DNA of 35,120 nucleotides, taken from contig WHST01000068.1 in NCBI GenBank assembly GCA_009379955.1, forward strand, positions 1-35,120, given 5' to 3'. Positions 8,199 through 15,987 of the stretch are shown here, in pieces. Origin of the DNA: Streptosporangiales bacterium (GTDB taxonomy: Bacteria; Actinomycetota; Actinomycetes; Streptosporangiales; WHST01). Position numbers and translations under genes: made by a program. The notes under the pieces are model-generated. The model did not search any database. It was not told where the DNA came from and saw only the letters and a list, made by a program, of their open reading frames with translations. Every line of letters starts with the position of its first letter. The first letter of the stretch is position 1.

Positions 8199-9635
8199 TC
8201 AGTACGACAGGGCCAGGGGCGCGTCGGCGTCCGGCCCGTCGCCGCTGTCGGCGTCGGCGTCGACCGGTGGCGCGCCCTTGCGTGCCAGCCTCGCGAGCAG
8301 GCCGACCTCGACCACCGCGAGCACGGCGTAGACCGCGGCGAACGCCACGAGCGAGACCACGACCTCCGAGGCCGTCGTGCCCGGCGAGACGCCGTCGGCG
8401 GTACGGAACAGGCCGAACGCCAGCCACGGCTGCCGACCGGTCTCGGTGAACACCCAGCCCGCGCTGTTCGCCAGCAGCGGCAGCAGCGGCAGGGTGAGTG
8501 CGGCACGCGCGACCCACCGGTCGCCCCTGGCGGAACGCCGGCGCCGGCGGCCGCGACCGCGGCCGTCCCAGCGGCGGAGCAGCAGCAGGCCGGCGAGCGA
8601 CGCGACGACCGCGGTCATGCCGAAGCCGATCATCAGCCGGAAGTTCCAGTACGTCGCAGGCACGTTCGGCAGGTAGTCGCCCGGGCCGTACGTCGCGACG
8701 TACTCGCGCTGCACGTCGTCGATCCCCTCGACCGTGCCGTCCAGGCGTCCGGTGGCGAGGAACGAGGAGACGTACGGCACCCGCAGGCTCCAGATCTCCT
8801 CGCGCCCGTCGAGCGTGCCGATCGTGAACACGCTGAACGACGCCGGTGCCGACGTCTCGTAGATCGCCTCGGCGGCGGCCATCTTCATCGGCTGCCGCTC
8901 CGACATCACCTTGCCCTGCATGTCACCGCTGACGGCGACACCGATGCCGGCGACGAGGACGACGGCGCACGCGGCCCGCGCGGCGATGCGGAACACGCCG
9001 ACCTGATTGCGCCGCGCGAGGTGCCAGAACGAGATGCCCGCGACGAGCGCTCCGGCGGTGACGAAGCTCGCGGCCGCGGTGTGCGCGTACGCGACCACCG
9101 CCATCTCGCTGGTGAGGACGGCCACGAAGTCGGTGAGCGTCGCCCGGCCGGTCTCCGGGTCGATCGCGAAGCCGACCGGGTGCTGCATCCACGAGTTCGC
9201 CGCGAGGATCACGTACGCGGACAGCTGGGTGCCGATCGCGACGGCCCACATGCAGCCGAGGTGGACGCGCGCGGGCAACCGGTCCCAGCCGAAGATCCAC
9301 AGGCCGAGGAACGTCGACTCGAGGAAGAACGCGAGCAGCGCCTCCAGCGCGAGCGGCACGCCGAGCACCTCGCCGACGAACACCGAGAACGCGCTCCAGT
9401 TCATGCCGAACTGCAGCTCCTGCACCAGGCCGGTGGGCACGCCGACGGCGAAGTTGACCACGAGCAGGCCGCCGAAGAACCGCGTCAGCCGCAGGTAGCG
9501 GTCGTCCCCCGTCCGCAGCCACGCGGTCTGGAAGCCCGCGACGATCGCAGAGAGTCCCATGCTCAGCGGGACGAAGAGGAAGTGGTAGACGGTCGTCATC
9601 CCGAACTGCAAGCGGGCCAGGTCGAGCACGTCCAC
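8199..9635 (-). CDS. cydA: Cytochrome bd oxidase subunit I
   Basis: The haem-carrying subunit of the bd oxidase (478 residues; the E. coli protein is ~520, so this has the short Q-loop form). Visible ligand and proton-path positions are H18 (VYHFLFVPLS), E98 and E106 (LALEALLAFFLEST), H185 (AYAHTAAAS), the Q-loop start GDMQGKVMSERQPMKMAAAEA, the WNFRLMIGFGM methionine region and ETGRQPW near the C-terminus. GTG 9635 is preceded by AGGAGG at 5 nt. It is the first gene of the cydABDC operon and is transcribed away from blaI through a promoter full of BlaI-type half-sites. Confidence 0.97.
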   Translation of the reverse strand: MDVLDLARLQFGMTTVYHFLFVPLSMGLSAIVAGFQTAWLRTGDDRYLRLTRFFGGLLVVNFAVGVPTGLVQELQFGMNWSAFSVFVGEVLGVPLALEALLAFFLESTFLGLWIFGWDRLPARVHLGCMWAVAIGTQLSAYVILAANSWMQHPVGFAIDPETGRATLTDFVAVLTSEMAVVAYAHTAAASFVTAGALVAGISFWHLARRNQVGVFRIAARAACAVVLVAGIGVAVSGDMQGKVMSERQPMKMAAAEAIYETSAPASFSVFTIGTLDGREEIWSLRVPYVSSFLATGRLDGTVEGIDDVQREYVATYGPGDYLPNVPATYWNFRLMIGFGMTAVVASLAGLLLLRRWDGRGRGRRRRRSARGDRWVARAALTLPLLPLLANSAGWVFTETGRQPWLAFGLFRTADGVSPGTTASEVVVSLVAFAAVYAVLAVVEVGLLARLARKGAPPVDADADSGDGPDADAPLALSY

Positions 9636-9663
9636 GGCCGCCTCCTCGCTATCTACGACGTTC

Positions 9664-9708
9664 CGTAGTAGATACTACGAGACGTAGTACGACACGTCGT
9701 CGTAAGAT
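9664..9708. promoter_or_regulatory. Divergent cydA/blaI promoter with BlaI-type operator array
   Basis: Three overlapping dyads fill the region: CGTAGTA-GA-TACTACG (9664-9679), TACTACG-AGA-CGTAGTA (9673-9689) and TACGAC-N5-GTCGTA (9688-9704). TAC/GTA half-sites are what BlaI/MecI/CopY repressors bind. TAAGAT (9703-9708) sits 7 nt before the blaI ATG 9716 and is a likely -10. On the other strand TAGTAT (9677-9672) could be the cydA -10. Repressor identity is inferred from the adjacent gene. Confidence 0.75.
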
Positions 9709-9715
9709 GGCTCAC

Positions 9716-10087
9716 ATGGCACCCACACTCGGCGACCTGGAGCGCGAGGTCATGGAGCACCTCTGGCGCGCCGAGGAGCCGCGAACGGTCCGCGCCGTCC
9801 ACGCCGCACTCGCGGCCGACCGCGAGATCGCCTACACGACCGTGATGACCGTGCTCGACCGGCTGAGCAGGAAGCAGCTCGTCCGCCGCGTCCGCGACGG
9901 CAAGGCGTACCTCTACGAGCCGGTGGGCACCAGGGAGCAGCTCGTCGCCGACCTCATGCACGACGCGCTCTCCGGCGCGGGCGACCGGTCCGCCGCGCTC
10001 GTCAGGTTCGTCGGCGGCGTCAGCGCCGACGAGGCCGCCGCCCTGCGCACCGCCCTCACCGACCTCGAGCGACGACAGCCCCCGTGA
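9716..10087 (+). CDS. blaI: BlaI/MecI/CopY family transcriptional repressor
   Basis: A 123-residue winged-helix repressor (MAPTLGDLEREVMEHLW... AYTTVMTVLDRLSRKQLVRRVRDGKAYLYEP). The family binds operator dyads as a dimer and is inactivated by cleavage through a partner M56 protease. ATG 9716 is preferred over ATG 9707 because it gives the usual family N-terminus and lies 7 nt after TAAGAT, fitting leaderless translation. It is divergent from cydA with operator-like dyads between them, and an M56 protease follows after 106 nt. It probably represses itself and the protease, and may control the bd oxidase operon. Confidence 0.92.
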   Translation: MAPTLGDLEREVMEHLWRAEEPRTVRAVHAALAADREIAYTTVMTVLDRLSRKQLVRRVRDGKAYLYEPVGTREQLVADLMHDALSGAGDRSAALVRFVGGVSADEAAALRTALTDLERRQPP

Positions 10088-10193
10088 CAGTGTTTCCCGC
10101 CTGCCTCCTCCGCTCCGCTCCTCGCTCACTGACGACGGACACGCCGCTCGCTGCGCACGTTCTCGCTACGATGCTCGCTTCGGAGGCCGGCTC
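10088..10193. other. blaI-M56 spacer with GAGCG-rich repeat-like sequence
   Basis: Read on the minus strand this spacer contains GTGAGCGAGGAGCGGAGCGG and several GCGAGC/GCAGCGAG units. It resembles, more loosely, the start of the 107-nt repeats at 3046-3152 and 20769-20875. GGAGG at 10181-10185 serves as the ribosome site of the next gene. No gene is evident here. Confidence 0.4.
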
Positions 10194-11087
10194 GTGAGCG
10201 CCTACACGCCCGTCGCGCTCGGGCTGCTCGCGCTCGTCCTCACCGGACCGGCGCCGGCCGCGCTCGCCCGCGCGACGTGGCCGCACCGCGTGCCGCGGGC
10301 GGCGGCCGTGCTGTGGCAGTCGCTCGCGACCGCCGCGGTGCTCTCGGCACTCGGCGCCGGGCTGGCGACGGCGACGGGTCTGCTCGTCCGGCCGGTCGGC
10401 GTCGTGGAGCTGGTCGGGCACGTGAGCGTTCTCGTGCTCACGATCCTCGTCGCCGTACGGCTCGGCCTCGCCGTCGTCGCATTCGCCGTCCGCACCCGCG
10501 CCCGCCGGCGGCGCCACCGCGAGCTCGTCGACCTGCTCGCCGACCGCGACGGCCTCGAACCCGGCCTGCGCATCCTCGCCGAGACGACACCCGTCGCCTA
10601 CTGCCTGCCGTCGGCGCGCGACGCCCGCGTCGTGCTGTCGGCCGGTGCGCTCGACCGCCTCGACGCCGACGAGCTCGGCGCCGTCATCGCGCACGAGAAG
10701 GCCCACCTGCGGGCGCGCCACGACCTCGTGCTCGAGGCGTTCGGCGCGCTCCGCACGGCGTTCCCCCGCTTCGTCCGCAGCCGCACCGCGCTGGAGCAGA
10801 ACCGCATCCTCGTCGAGATGCTCGCCGATGACGCCGCGCGCCGGCGGGTGGGTGCTGCTCCGCTCGCCAGGGCACTGGTCAAGCTCGCCGGCACGCCCGT
10901 CCCCGCCGCGGCGCTCGCGGCGTCTCACCAGGCGACCCTGCTGCGGGTCAGGCGCCTGGCCGAGCCGCCCGGCAGGCACCTGCTGCTGACCGCCTCCACC
11001 TACGCCGTCGCGGTCGCGCTCGTGGTCGTGCCGACCGTGTTCGTCGCCGTGCCATGGCTGCTCCGCGTCGTCGACGCCGTGAGCTGA
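10194..11087 (+). CDS. M56 family metalloprotease (BlaR1/MecR1-like, no sensor domain)
   Basis: A 297-residue membrane zinc protease. It has several N-terminal hydrophobic helices, a cytoplasmic loop rich in Arg, the zinc motif HEKAH (VIAHEKAHLRARHDLVLEAF), the downstream acidic MLADDAARR element and a final membrane helix. Known family members cleave or cause cleavage of the paired BlaI repressor. Full BlaR1 proteins are about twice as long and end in a penicillin-binding domain; this one lacks any such sensor, so the signal is unknown and need not be a beta-lactam. GTG 10194 has GGAGG 7 nt upstream. Pairs with blaI. Confidence 0.9.
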   Translation: MSAYTPVALGLLALVLTGPAPAALARATWPHRVPRAAAVLWQSLATAAVLSALGAGLATATGLLVRPVGVVELVGHVSVLVLTILVAVRLGLAVVAFAVRTRARRRRHRELVDLLADRDGLEPGLRILAETTPVAYCLPSARDARVVLSAGALDRLDADELGAVIAHEKAHLRARHDLVLEAFGALRTAFPRFVRSRTALEQNRILVEMLADDAARRRVGAAPLARALVKLAGTPVPAAALAASHQATLLRVRRLAEPPGRHLLLTASTYAVAVALVVVPTVFVAVPWLLRVVDAVS

Positions 11088-11129
11088 CGGCGCCGACGCG
11101 ACGTGAGCCTGCGGCCCACGAGCACCCGC

Positions 11130-11135
11130 TATCCT
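11130..11135 (+). promoter_or_regulatory. Leaderless -10 box of STAND regulator 1
   Basis: TATCCT is followed by 6 nt and then GTG 11142, placing the expected transcription start at or next to the start codon. No Shine-Dalgarno site is present. Confidence 0.6.
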
Positions 11136-11141
11136 CCGAAC

Positions 11142-13565
11142 GTGACGGTGGGTGACAACACGGCGTTCGCACGCCTTCTCGCGTCCGCGCGGCAGCGCGC
11201 GGGCCTCACCCAGGAGGAGCTCGCGGCACGCTCCGGCACGAGCGTGCGGACGGTGAGCAACCTCGAACGCGGCAGCGTCCGCCGTCCCCACGCCGACACC
11301 GTCAAGCGGCTCGCCGTGGCACTCGGCCTCACCGGCACGGCCGCGGCGTCCTTCATCGGCGTCGCACGCGGCCACTCGCTCGCCCCACCGGTCACCGTCT
11401 CACCCGTCGAGGCGGCACACCCACCCGCGCAGCTCCCCGCCGACCTCGCCGACTTCACCGGACGCGAGGAGACGGTGCGCCACGTCATCGGCCTGCTGAC
11501 CGAGGAGCATCCGTCCGCGCCGCGCGTGGTCGCGGTGGTCGGGGCGGGCGGCACCGGCAAGAGCAGCCTGGCGACGCGCGTCGCGACCCGCATCCGCGAC
11601 GGGTTCCCCGACGGCCAGCTCGTCGCCGAGCTGCACGGCGCCACCGCCCAGCCGGCCCGTGCCGAGGACGTCCTGACCGCGCTCCTGCACAGCCTCGGCG
11701 TCACGGCGCCGAACGTGCCCCCCAGCCTGGAGGAACGCGCGGCGATGTACCGCTCGCTGCTCGACAGGCGTCGCGTGCTCGTCGTGCTCGACGACGCCCG
11801 CGACGCCGCCCAGGTCCGTCCGCTCCTGCCCGCGTCGCCGGGCTGCGCCGTCATCGCCACGAGCCGCAGGTCGCTGTCCGAGCTGCCGGTGCCGCATGTC
11901 GAGCTGCCCGCGCTCGACCGCGCCGAGGCACGCGAGCTGTTCACCCGCATCGTCGGCGCGGAACGCGCCCGCGAAGAGCCCGACGCCGCCTCGGCCGTCG
12001 TCGACGCCTGCGGCGGGCTGCCGCTCGCGCTGCGCATCGCCGGGAGCCGGCTCGTCGCGCGCCCTGGCTGGACGATCGCGAGCCTCGCCGAACGCCTCAC
12101 CGACTCGCGCAGGCGACTCGACGAGCTGAGGGTCGGCGACCTCCGCGTCCGCAGCAGCTTCGCGGTCAGCTACCACGCGCTGTCCGGCGAGACCGCGCGG
12201 GCGTTCCGGCTGCTCGGTGTCCTCGATCATCCGGAGTGCGGGCTCGCGCCCGCCGCCGCGTTGCTCGACACCTCGGCGGAGGACGCCGAGCGCGTGCTCG
12301 ACGAGCTCGTCGACGTCCACCTCCTCGACTCACCGCAGCCGGAGCGGTACCGCCTCCACGACCTGCTGCACGGCTTCGCACGCGAGCTCGCCGACGACGA
12401 GCTCGCCCGGCACGAGCATGTGGCGGCGGTGCGGCGCGCGCTGGAGTACGCGGTCGACACGGCTCTCGACGCCGCGGCCGTCCTGCACCCGGCAGAGGCG
12501 GACGACGACAGGGCCGGCCGCGCGAACGGGTTCGGCGACGTGACGTCGGCGCTCGCCTGGCTCGAGCGGACGACCGAGGAGCTGACCGCTCTGGCCGAGC
12601 AGGCGGCGGCGATGCCCGAGCTCCCGCCCGAGACGTCGGCACACCTGCTCGCCGCGATCGCCCACGGCAAGTACGCGACCGGCGACTGGCCCACGATCGA
12701 GCACCTCGCCAGGAGGATCCTCCGTGACGTCGACGAGGCACGTGACCCCGCACTCGTGGCGCGTGCGCACGCCCTCCTCGCCCGAGCGCTCACGTCGGTC
12801 CACCGCGCCGACGAGGCCGAGCCGCACCACGAGCGTGCACTCGCGGGCTTCCGCGCGCTCGGCCTGCGCGTCCACGAGGCCAGCACGCTCCAGAACGTCG
12901 GCGTACGGCTCACCAGGCAGCGCAGGCCCGAGGACTCGCTCCACGTCCTCGACGAGGCGCTGCGGATCTGGACCGAGCTCGACCACCACGCCGGGCGAGC
13001 CTGGTGCATCTGGACCGCGGGCACGATCACCAGCTTCCTGCACCACTCCGACGAGGCGCGCGAACAGCTGGAGCAGAGCCTCGCGCTCTTCCGCGCCGCG
13101 GGCGACAAGCGCGGGGAGTCCGTCGCCCTCAACAACATCGGGCACAACGACATCCTCGGCGGCCGGCCGGAGCAGGCACTCGTGTACCTGACCGAGAGCC
13201 TGGCGCTCTCCCGGCAGCTCGGCAACCGCGACAACGAGGCCGAGGTGCTCGACAGCTTCGGCGAGGCCTACGCCGCGGCCGCCGAGTGGGACCTCGCCAG
13301 GCACCACTACGAGCTGGCGCTCGCGCTCCGCATCGAGACGAGGGACAGGCACGGCGAGGCACGCGTCCTCACCCAGCTCGGCAGCGTCCTCTCGGCCCTC
13401 GGTGACACCGAGCAGGCCCGCGACACCTGGACGGCCGCGCTGCGCATCTTCGAGGACATGGGCACGCCGGCGGCGGCCGACGTCCGCACCCTGCTCAGTG
13501 GCGAGGCGCACGGCCTGTGGCTGACCGAGTTCGGCCTGCAGTCGCACGGTGAGTCCGTGTCCTGA
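11142..13565 (+). CDS. STAND regulator 1: HTH_XRE - NB-ARC - TPR
   Basis: An 807-residue signal-transducing ATPase. Residues ~8-65 form an XRE-type helix-turn-helix (LLASARQRAGLTQEELAARSGTS). After PAQLPADLADFTGR (~96-108), a junction typical of AfsR-like proteins, the NB-ARC domain shows Walker A GAGGTGKS (134-141), Walker B VLVVLDD (212-218), ATSRR (239-243), GLPL (292-295) and an MHD-like RLHDLLH (404-410). The C-terminal half has helical tetratricopeptide-type repeats with tandem A/L/Y patterns (e.g. ESLALSRQLGNRDNEAEVLDSFGEAYA). Probably a transcription factor whose DNA binding is gated by nucleotide and a ligand on the TPRs; target unknown. The gene downstream is a close paralogue. Confidence 0.85.
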   Translation: MTVGDNTAFARLLASARQRAGLTQEELAARSGTSVRTVSNLERGSVRRPHADTVKRLAVALGLTGTAAASFIGVARGHSLAPPVTVSPVEAAHPPAQLPADLADFTGREETVRHVIGLLTEEHPSAPRVVAVVGAGGTGKSSLATRVATRIRDGFPDGQLVAELHGATAQPARAEDVLTALLHSLGVTAPNVPPSLEERAAMYRSLLDRRRVLVVLDDARDAAQVRPLLPASPGCAVIATSRRSLSELPVPHVELPALDRAEARELFTRIVGAERAREEPDAASAVVDACGGLPLALRIAGSRLVARPGWTIASLAERLTDSRRRLDELRVGDLRVRSSFAVSYHALSGETARAFRLLGVLDHPECGLAPAAALLDTSAEDAERVLDELVDVHLLDSPQPERYRLHDLLHGFARELADDELARHEHVAAVRRALEYAVDTALDAAAVLHPAEADDDRAGRANGFGDVTSALAWLERTTEELTALAEQAAAMPELPPETSAHLLAAIAHGKYATGDWPTIEHLARRILRDVDEARDPALVARAHALLARALTSVHRADEAEPHHERALAGFRALGLRVHEASTLQNVGVRLTRQRRPEDSLHVLDEALRIWTELDHHAGRAWCIWTAGTITSFLHHSDEAREQLEQSLALFRAAGDKRGESVALNNIGHNDILGGRPEQALVYLTESLALSRQLGNRDNEAEVLDSFGEAYAAAAEWDLARHHYELALALRIETRDRHGEARVLTQLGSVLSALGDTEQARDTWTAALRIFEDMGTPAAADVRTLLSGEAHGLWLTEFGLQSHGESVS

Positions 13566-13576
13566 CGGGCTTCCGC

Positions 13577-13582
13577 TACGGT
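13577..13582 (+). promoter_or_regulatory. Leaderless -10 box of STAND regulator 2
   Basis: TACGGT lies 7 nt before GTG 13590 in a 24-nt gap after the previous gene. This spacing decides for GTG 13590 over the in-frame GTG 13584, which is only one base from the box. Confidence 0.6.
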
Positions 13583-13589
13583 CGTGCCC

Positions 13590-15977
13590 GTGCCCGGGGA
13601 CGAGACGTTCGGCAGCCTGCTCGCCCGGACCCGCCGGCAGGCCGGCCTGACGCAGGAGGAACTCGCCGCTCGTGCGGGCACCAGCGTGCGCGCGGTGCGC
13701 AACATCGAACGCGGTGCCGTCCGCCGACCACACCTGCACACGGTGCGCGTCCTCGCCAAGGCGCTCGCGCTGCGCGACGACGACACGGCGTACTTCGTCG
13801 CTCGGGCACGTGGACAGGTGCCCGCCCACCCGGCACGGCCGGTCGCCGGCGTCGTCCCCGCGCAGCTCCCCGCCGACCTCGCCGACTTCACCGGTCGCCC
13901 CGGGACGGTCGCCGACGCCGTGGCGCTGCTGACCGGACGGGACGAGCCGGGCACGCCCGTCCTGGCCGTCGCCGGGTCCGGAGGCAGCGGCAAGAGCGCC
14001 CTCGCCGTCCACGTCGCGCACCGGGCGAGGACGTCGTACCCGGACGGGCAGCTCTACGTGGGCCTGCGCGGGGCGTCGGAACGTCCGGTCGATCCCGGCG
14101 ACGCGCTCGCCACCCTGCTCGCCGGGCTCGGCGTCGGCGGCGCGTCCCTCCCCACGTCGACGACGGAACGTGCCGCCGTCCTCCGTTCCCTGCTCGCCGA
14201 CAAGCGCATGCTGCTCGTGGTCGACGACGCTCGCGACGCCGCCCAGGTGCGCCCGTTGCTGCCCGGCGCGGGCGGCTGCGCCGTCCTGGTCACGAGTCGC
14301 CGATCCCTCGTCGAGCTGACGCCGACCCGGCACATCGAGCTCACCCCTCTCGACCACGACGAGGGCGTGGCCCTCTTCACCGGGATCATCGGAGCCTCGC
14401 GTGCCGGCGGCGAGCCGGACGCGACCGCGACCGTCGTCCGTACCTGCGGCGGCCTCCCGCTCGCGATCCGGCTCGCGGCCGGGCGGCTCGCCGCGCGTCC
14501 CCGCTGGACCGTCACGAGCCTCGCCGACCGGCTCGCCGACTCCAGGCACCGGCTCGACGAGCTGCGGGCCGGCGACCTCCAGGTGCGCAGCAGCTTCGAG
14601 CTCAGCTACCGGAACCTGTCGAACGACGTCGCCCACGCGTTCCGCACACTCGGTGTGCTCGACCATCCGGCGTACGCCCTCGACCTCGCCGCCGCGCTGA
14701 TCGGCCGTCCCGTCGACGTGGCGGAGAAGCTCCTCGACGAGCTCGTCGACGTCCACCTCCTCGACTCACCGGCGCCGGGACGCTACCGGCTGCACGACCT
14801 CCTGCACTCGTTCGCGCGGGAGCTCGCGGCGGACCAGGACTCCGCCGACGTCCGCACGGCGTCGCTGGCGCGAGCACTCGACCACGCGACGGCCGCGACG
14901 GTCGACGCCACGGCAGCGCTGCGCCCGTACCTGACCGAGCACGAGGACACGTCGGAGCGCTTCGCGCTGTCCGAGCACGCCATGGCGTGGTACGCCGAGA
15001 GCTGGGACGAGCTGTCGTCGCTCGCGCGCCAGGCGGTCGAGCGGCCGGCGCTCGACCGCCACCAGGTCGCACGGCTGCTGGCCGAGCTCGCCGAGAGCCG
15101 CTCGGTCGCCGGTCGCTGGCAGCTCTTCGAGGAGTTCGCCCGCGCCGGCCTCGCCCTCGCGGTCGAGAGCGGTGACGAGGCCGCGATGACCCGCGCGCAC
15201 CTGCAGCTCGGCTGGGCGCTCACCAACCGGGGAGCCACGACCGAGGCGGCTCCGCACCAGGAGGAGGCGCTCGCCGGCAGCCGGCAGCTCGGCCTGCGCG
15301 CCCTCGAGGCCAACGCGCTCGTCGGCATCAGCGACCGGCTGCTCCACGACCGCGATCTCGACGAGGCGTTGCGCCGCTCGGAGGAGGCGCGGGCGATCTG
15401 GCACGACCTCGGTCACGGGAGCGGCGAGGCGCTCGCGCTCGAGCACCTCGCCAAGGCACTCGACCGCGCCGGCAGGTACGACGAGGCCGTCGCGCGGCTC
15501 GAACGCGGGGTGGCGCTCGTCCGGCGGCGGGGCGACCGCCGCACCGAGGCGTTCCAGCTGAACAGCCTCGCGTACTGCTACATCGGACTCGACCGCCCCG
15601 CCGACGCGATCGAGCCCGCCACGCGGTGCGTCGAGATCGGCCGCGCGATCGGGCACGCCAACCTTGAGGGCGCCGCGCTCGACACGCTCGCCGAGGCGTA
15701 CGCCGTCATCGGCGAGCTCGAGCTCGCCCGGCAGCACTTCGAGAACGCCCTCGACCGCCTCGTCGCGCCGCGCGGTCGCGGCAAGGAGGCGACGCTGATC
15801 GGGCTCGGCCACGTCCTGCACGCCCTCGGCGACACCGCGGGCGCGAAGGACCGCTGGCGGGAGGCGCTGGCCCAGTACGACGGCGACGAACCACAGGTGG
15901 CCGACCTTTACCGCCTCCTCGCCGACCCCGACGCCGAGGTCACCATGGACCGGCCGCGCCGGCCGCGTACCTCGTAG
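13590..15977 (+). CDS. STAND regulator 2: HTH_XRE - NB-ARC - TPR, paralogue of regulator 1
   Basis: A 795-residue protein with the same architecture as its upstream neighbour. HTH residues ~6-62 (LLARTRRQAGLTQEELAARAGTSVR), PAQLPADLADFTGR (~90-103), Walker A GSGGSGKS (129-136), Walker B MLLVVDDARDAAQVRPLLPG, VTSRRSLVELTPTRHIEL, CGGLPLAIRLAAGRL, and YRLHDLLHSFAREL as the MHD-like motif. The C-terminal region is TPR-like (e.g. LAKALDRAGRYDEAVARLERG). Long blocks in the HTH and ATPase are nearly the same in both genes, while the TPR halves differ, as expected after duplication with change of sensed ligand. Function unknown; probably transcriptional. Confidence 0.85.
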   Translation: MPGDETFGSLLARTRRQAGLTQEELAARAGTSVRAVRNIERGAVRRPHLHTVRVLAKALALRDDDTAYFVARARGQVPAHPARPVAGVVPAQLPADLADFTGRPGTVADAVALLTGRDEPGTPVLAVAGSGGSGKSALAVHVAHRARTSYPDGQLYVGLRGASERPVDPGDALATLLAGLGVGGASLPTSTTERAAVLRSLLADKRMLLVVDDARDAAQVRPLLPGAGGCAVLVTSRRSLVELTPTRHIELTPLDHDEGVALFTGIIGASRAGGEPDATATVVRTCGGLPLAIRLAAGRLAARPRWTVTSLADRLADSRHRLDELRAGDLQVRSSFELSYRNLSNDVAHAFRTLGVLDHPAYALDLAAALIGRPVDVAEKLLDELVDVHLLDSPAPGRYRLHDLLHSFARELAADQDSADVRTASLARALDHATAATVDATAALRPYLTEHEDTSERFALSEHAMAWYAESWDELSSLARQAVERPALDRHQVARLLAELAESRSVAGRWQLFEEFARAGLALAVESGDEAAMTRAHLQLGWALTNRGATTEAAPHQEEALAGSRQLGLRALEANALVGISDRLLHDRDLDEALRRSEEARAIWHDLGHGSGEALALEHLAKALDRAGRYDEAVARLERGVALVRRRGDRRTEAFQLNSLAYCYIGLDRPADAIEPATRCVEIGRAIGHANLEGAALDTLAEAYAVIGELELARQHFENALDRLVAPRGRGKEATLIGLGHVLHALGDTAGAKDRWREALAQYDGDEPQVADLYRLLADPDAEVTMDRPRRPRTS

Positions 15978-15980
15978 GGT
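15975..15980 (+). promoter_or_regulatory. Leaderless -10 box of the prolyl oligopeptidase gene
   Basis: TAGGGT, whose TAG is also the stop codon of the upstream gene, is followed by 7 nt and GTG 15988. This favours GTG 15988 over the in-frame GTG at 15979. Confidence 0.6.
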
Positions 15981-15987
15981 GGCGGGC

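Noticed and set aside
6852-9668. 938-codon open frame on the plus strand
   Set aside because: Antisense to cydD, cydB and cydA; no recognisable domain and Arg/His-rich.
9653-10129. Minus-strand frame starting in a GTGAGCGAGG sequence
   Set aside because: It begins in repeat-like sequence as the MFS gene does, which made it tempting, but it lies antisense to blaI and encodes nothing recognisable.
12330-14756. 808-codon open frame on the minus strand
   Set aside because: Antisense to both STAND regulators; composition only reflects their third-position GC.
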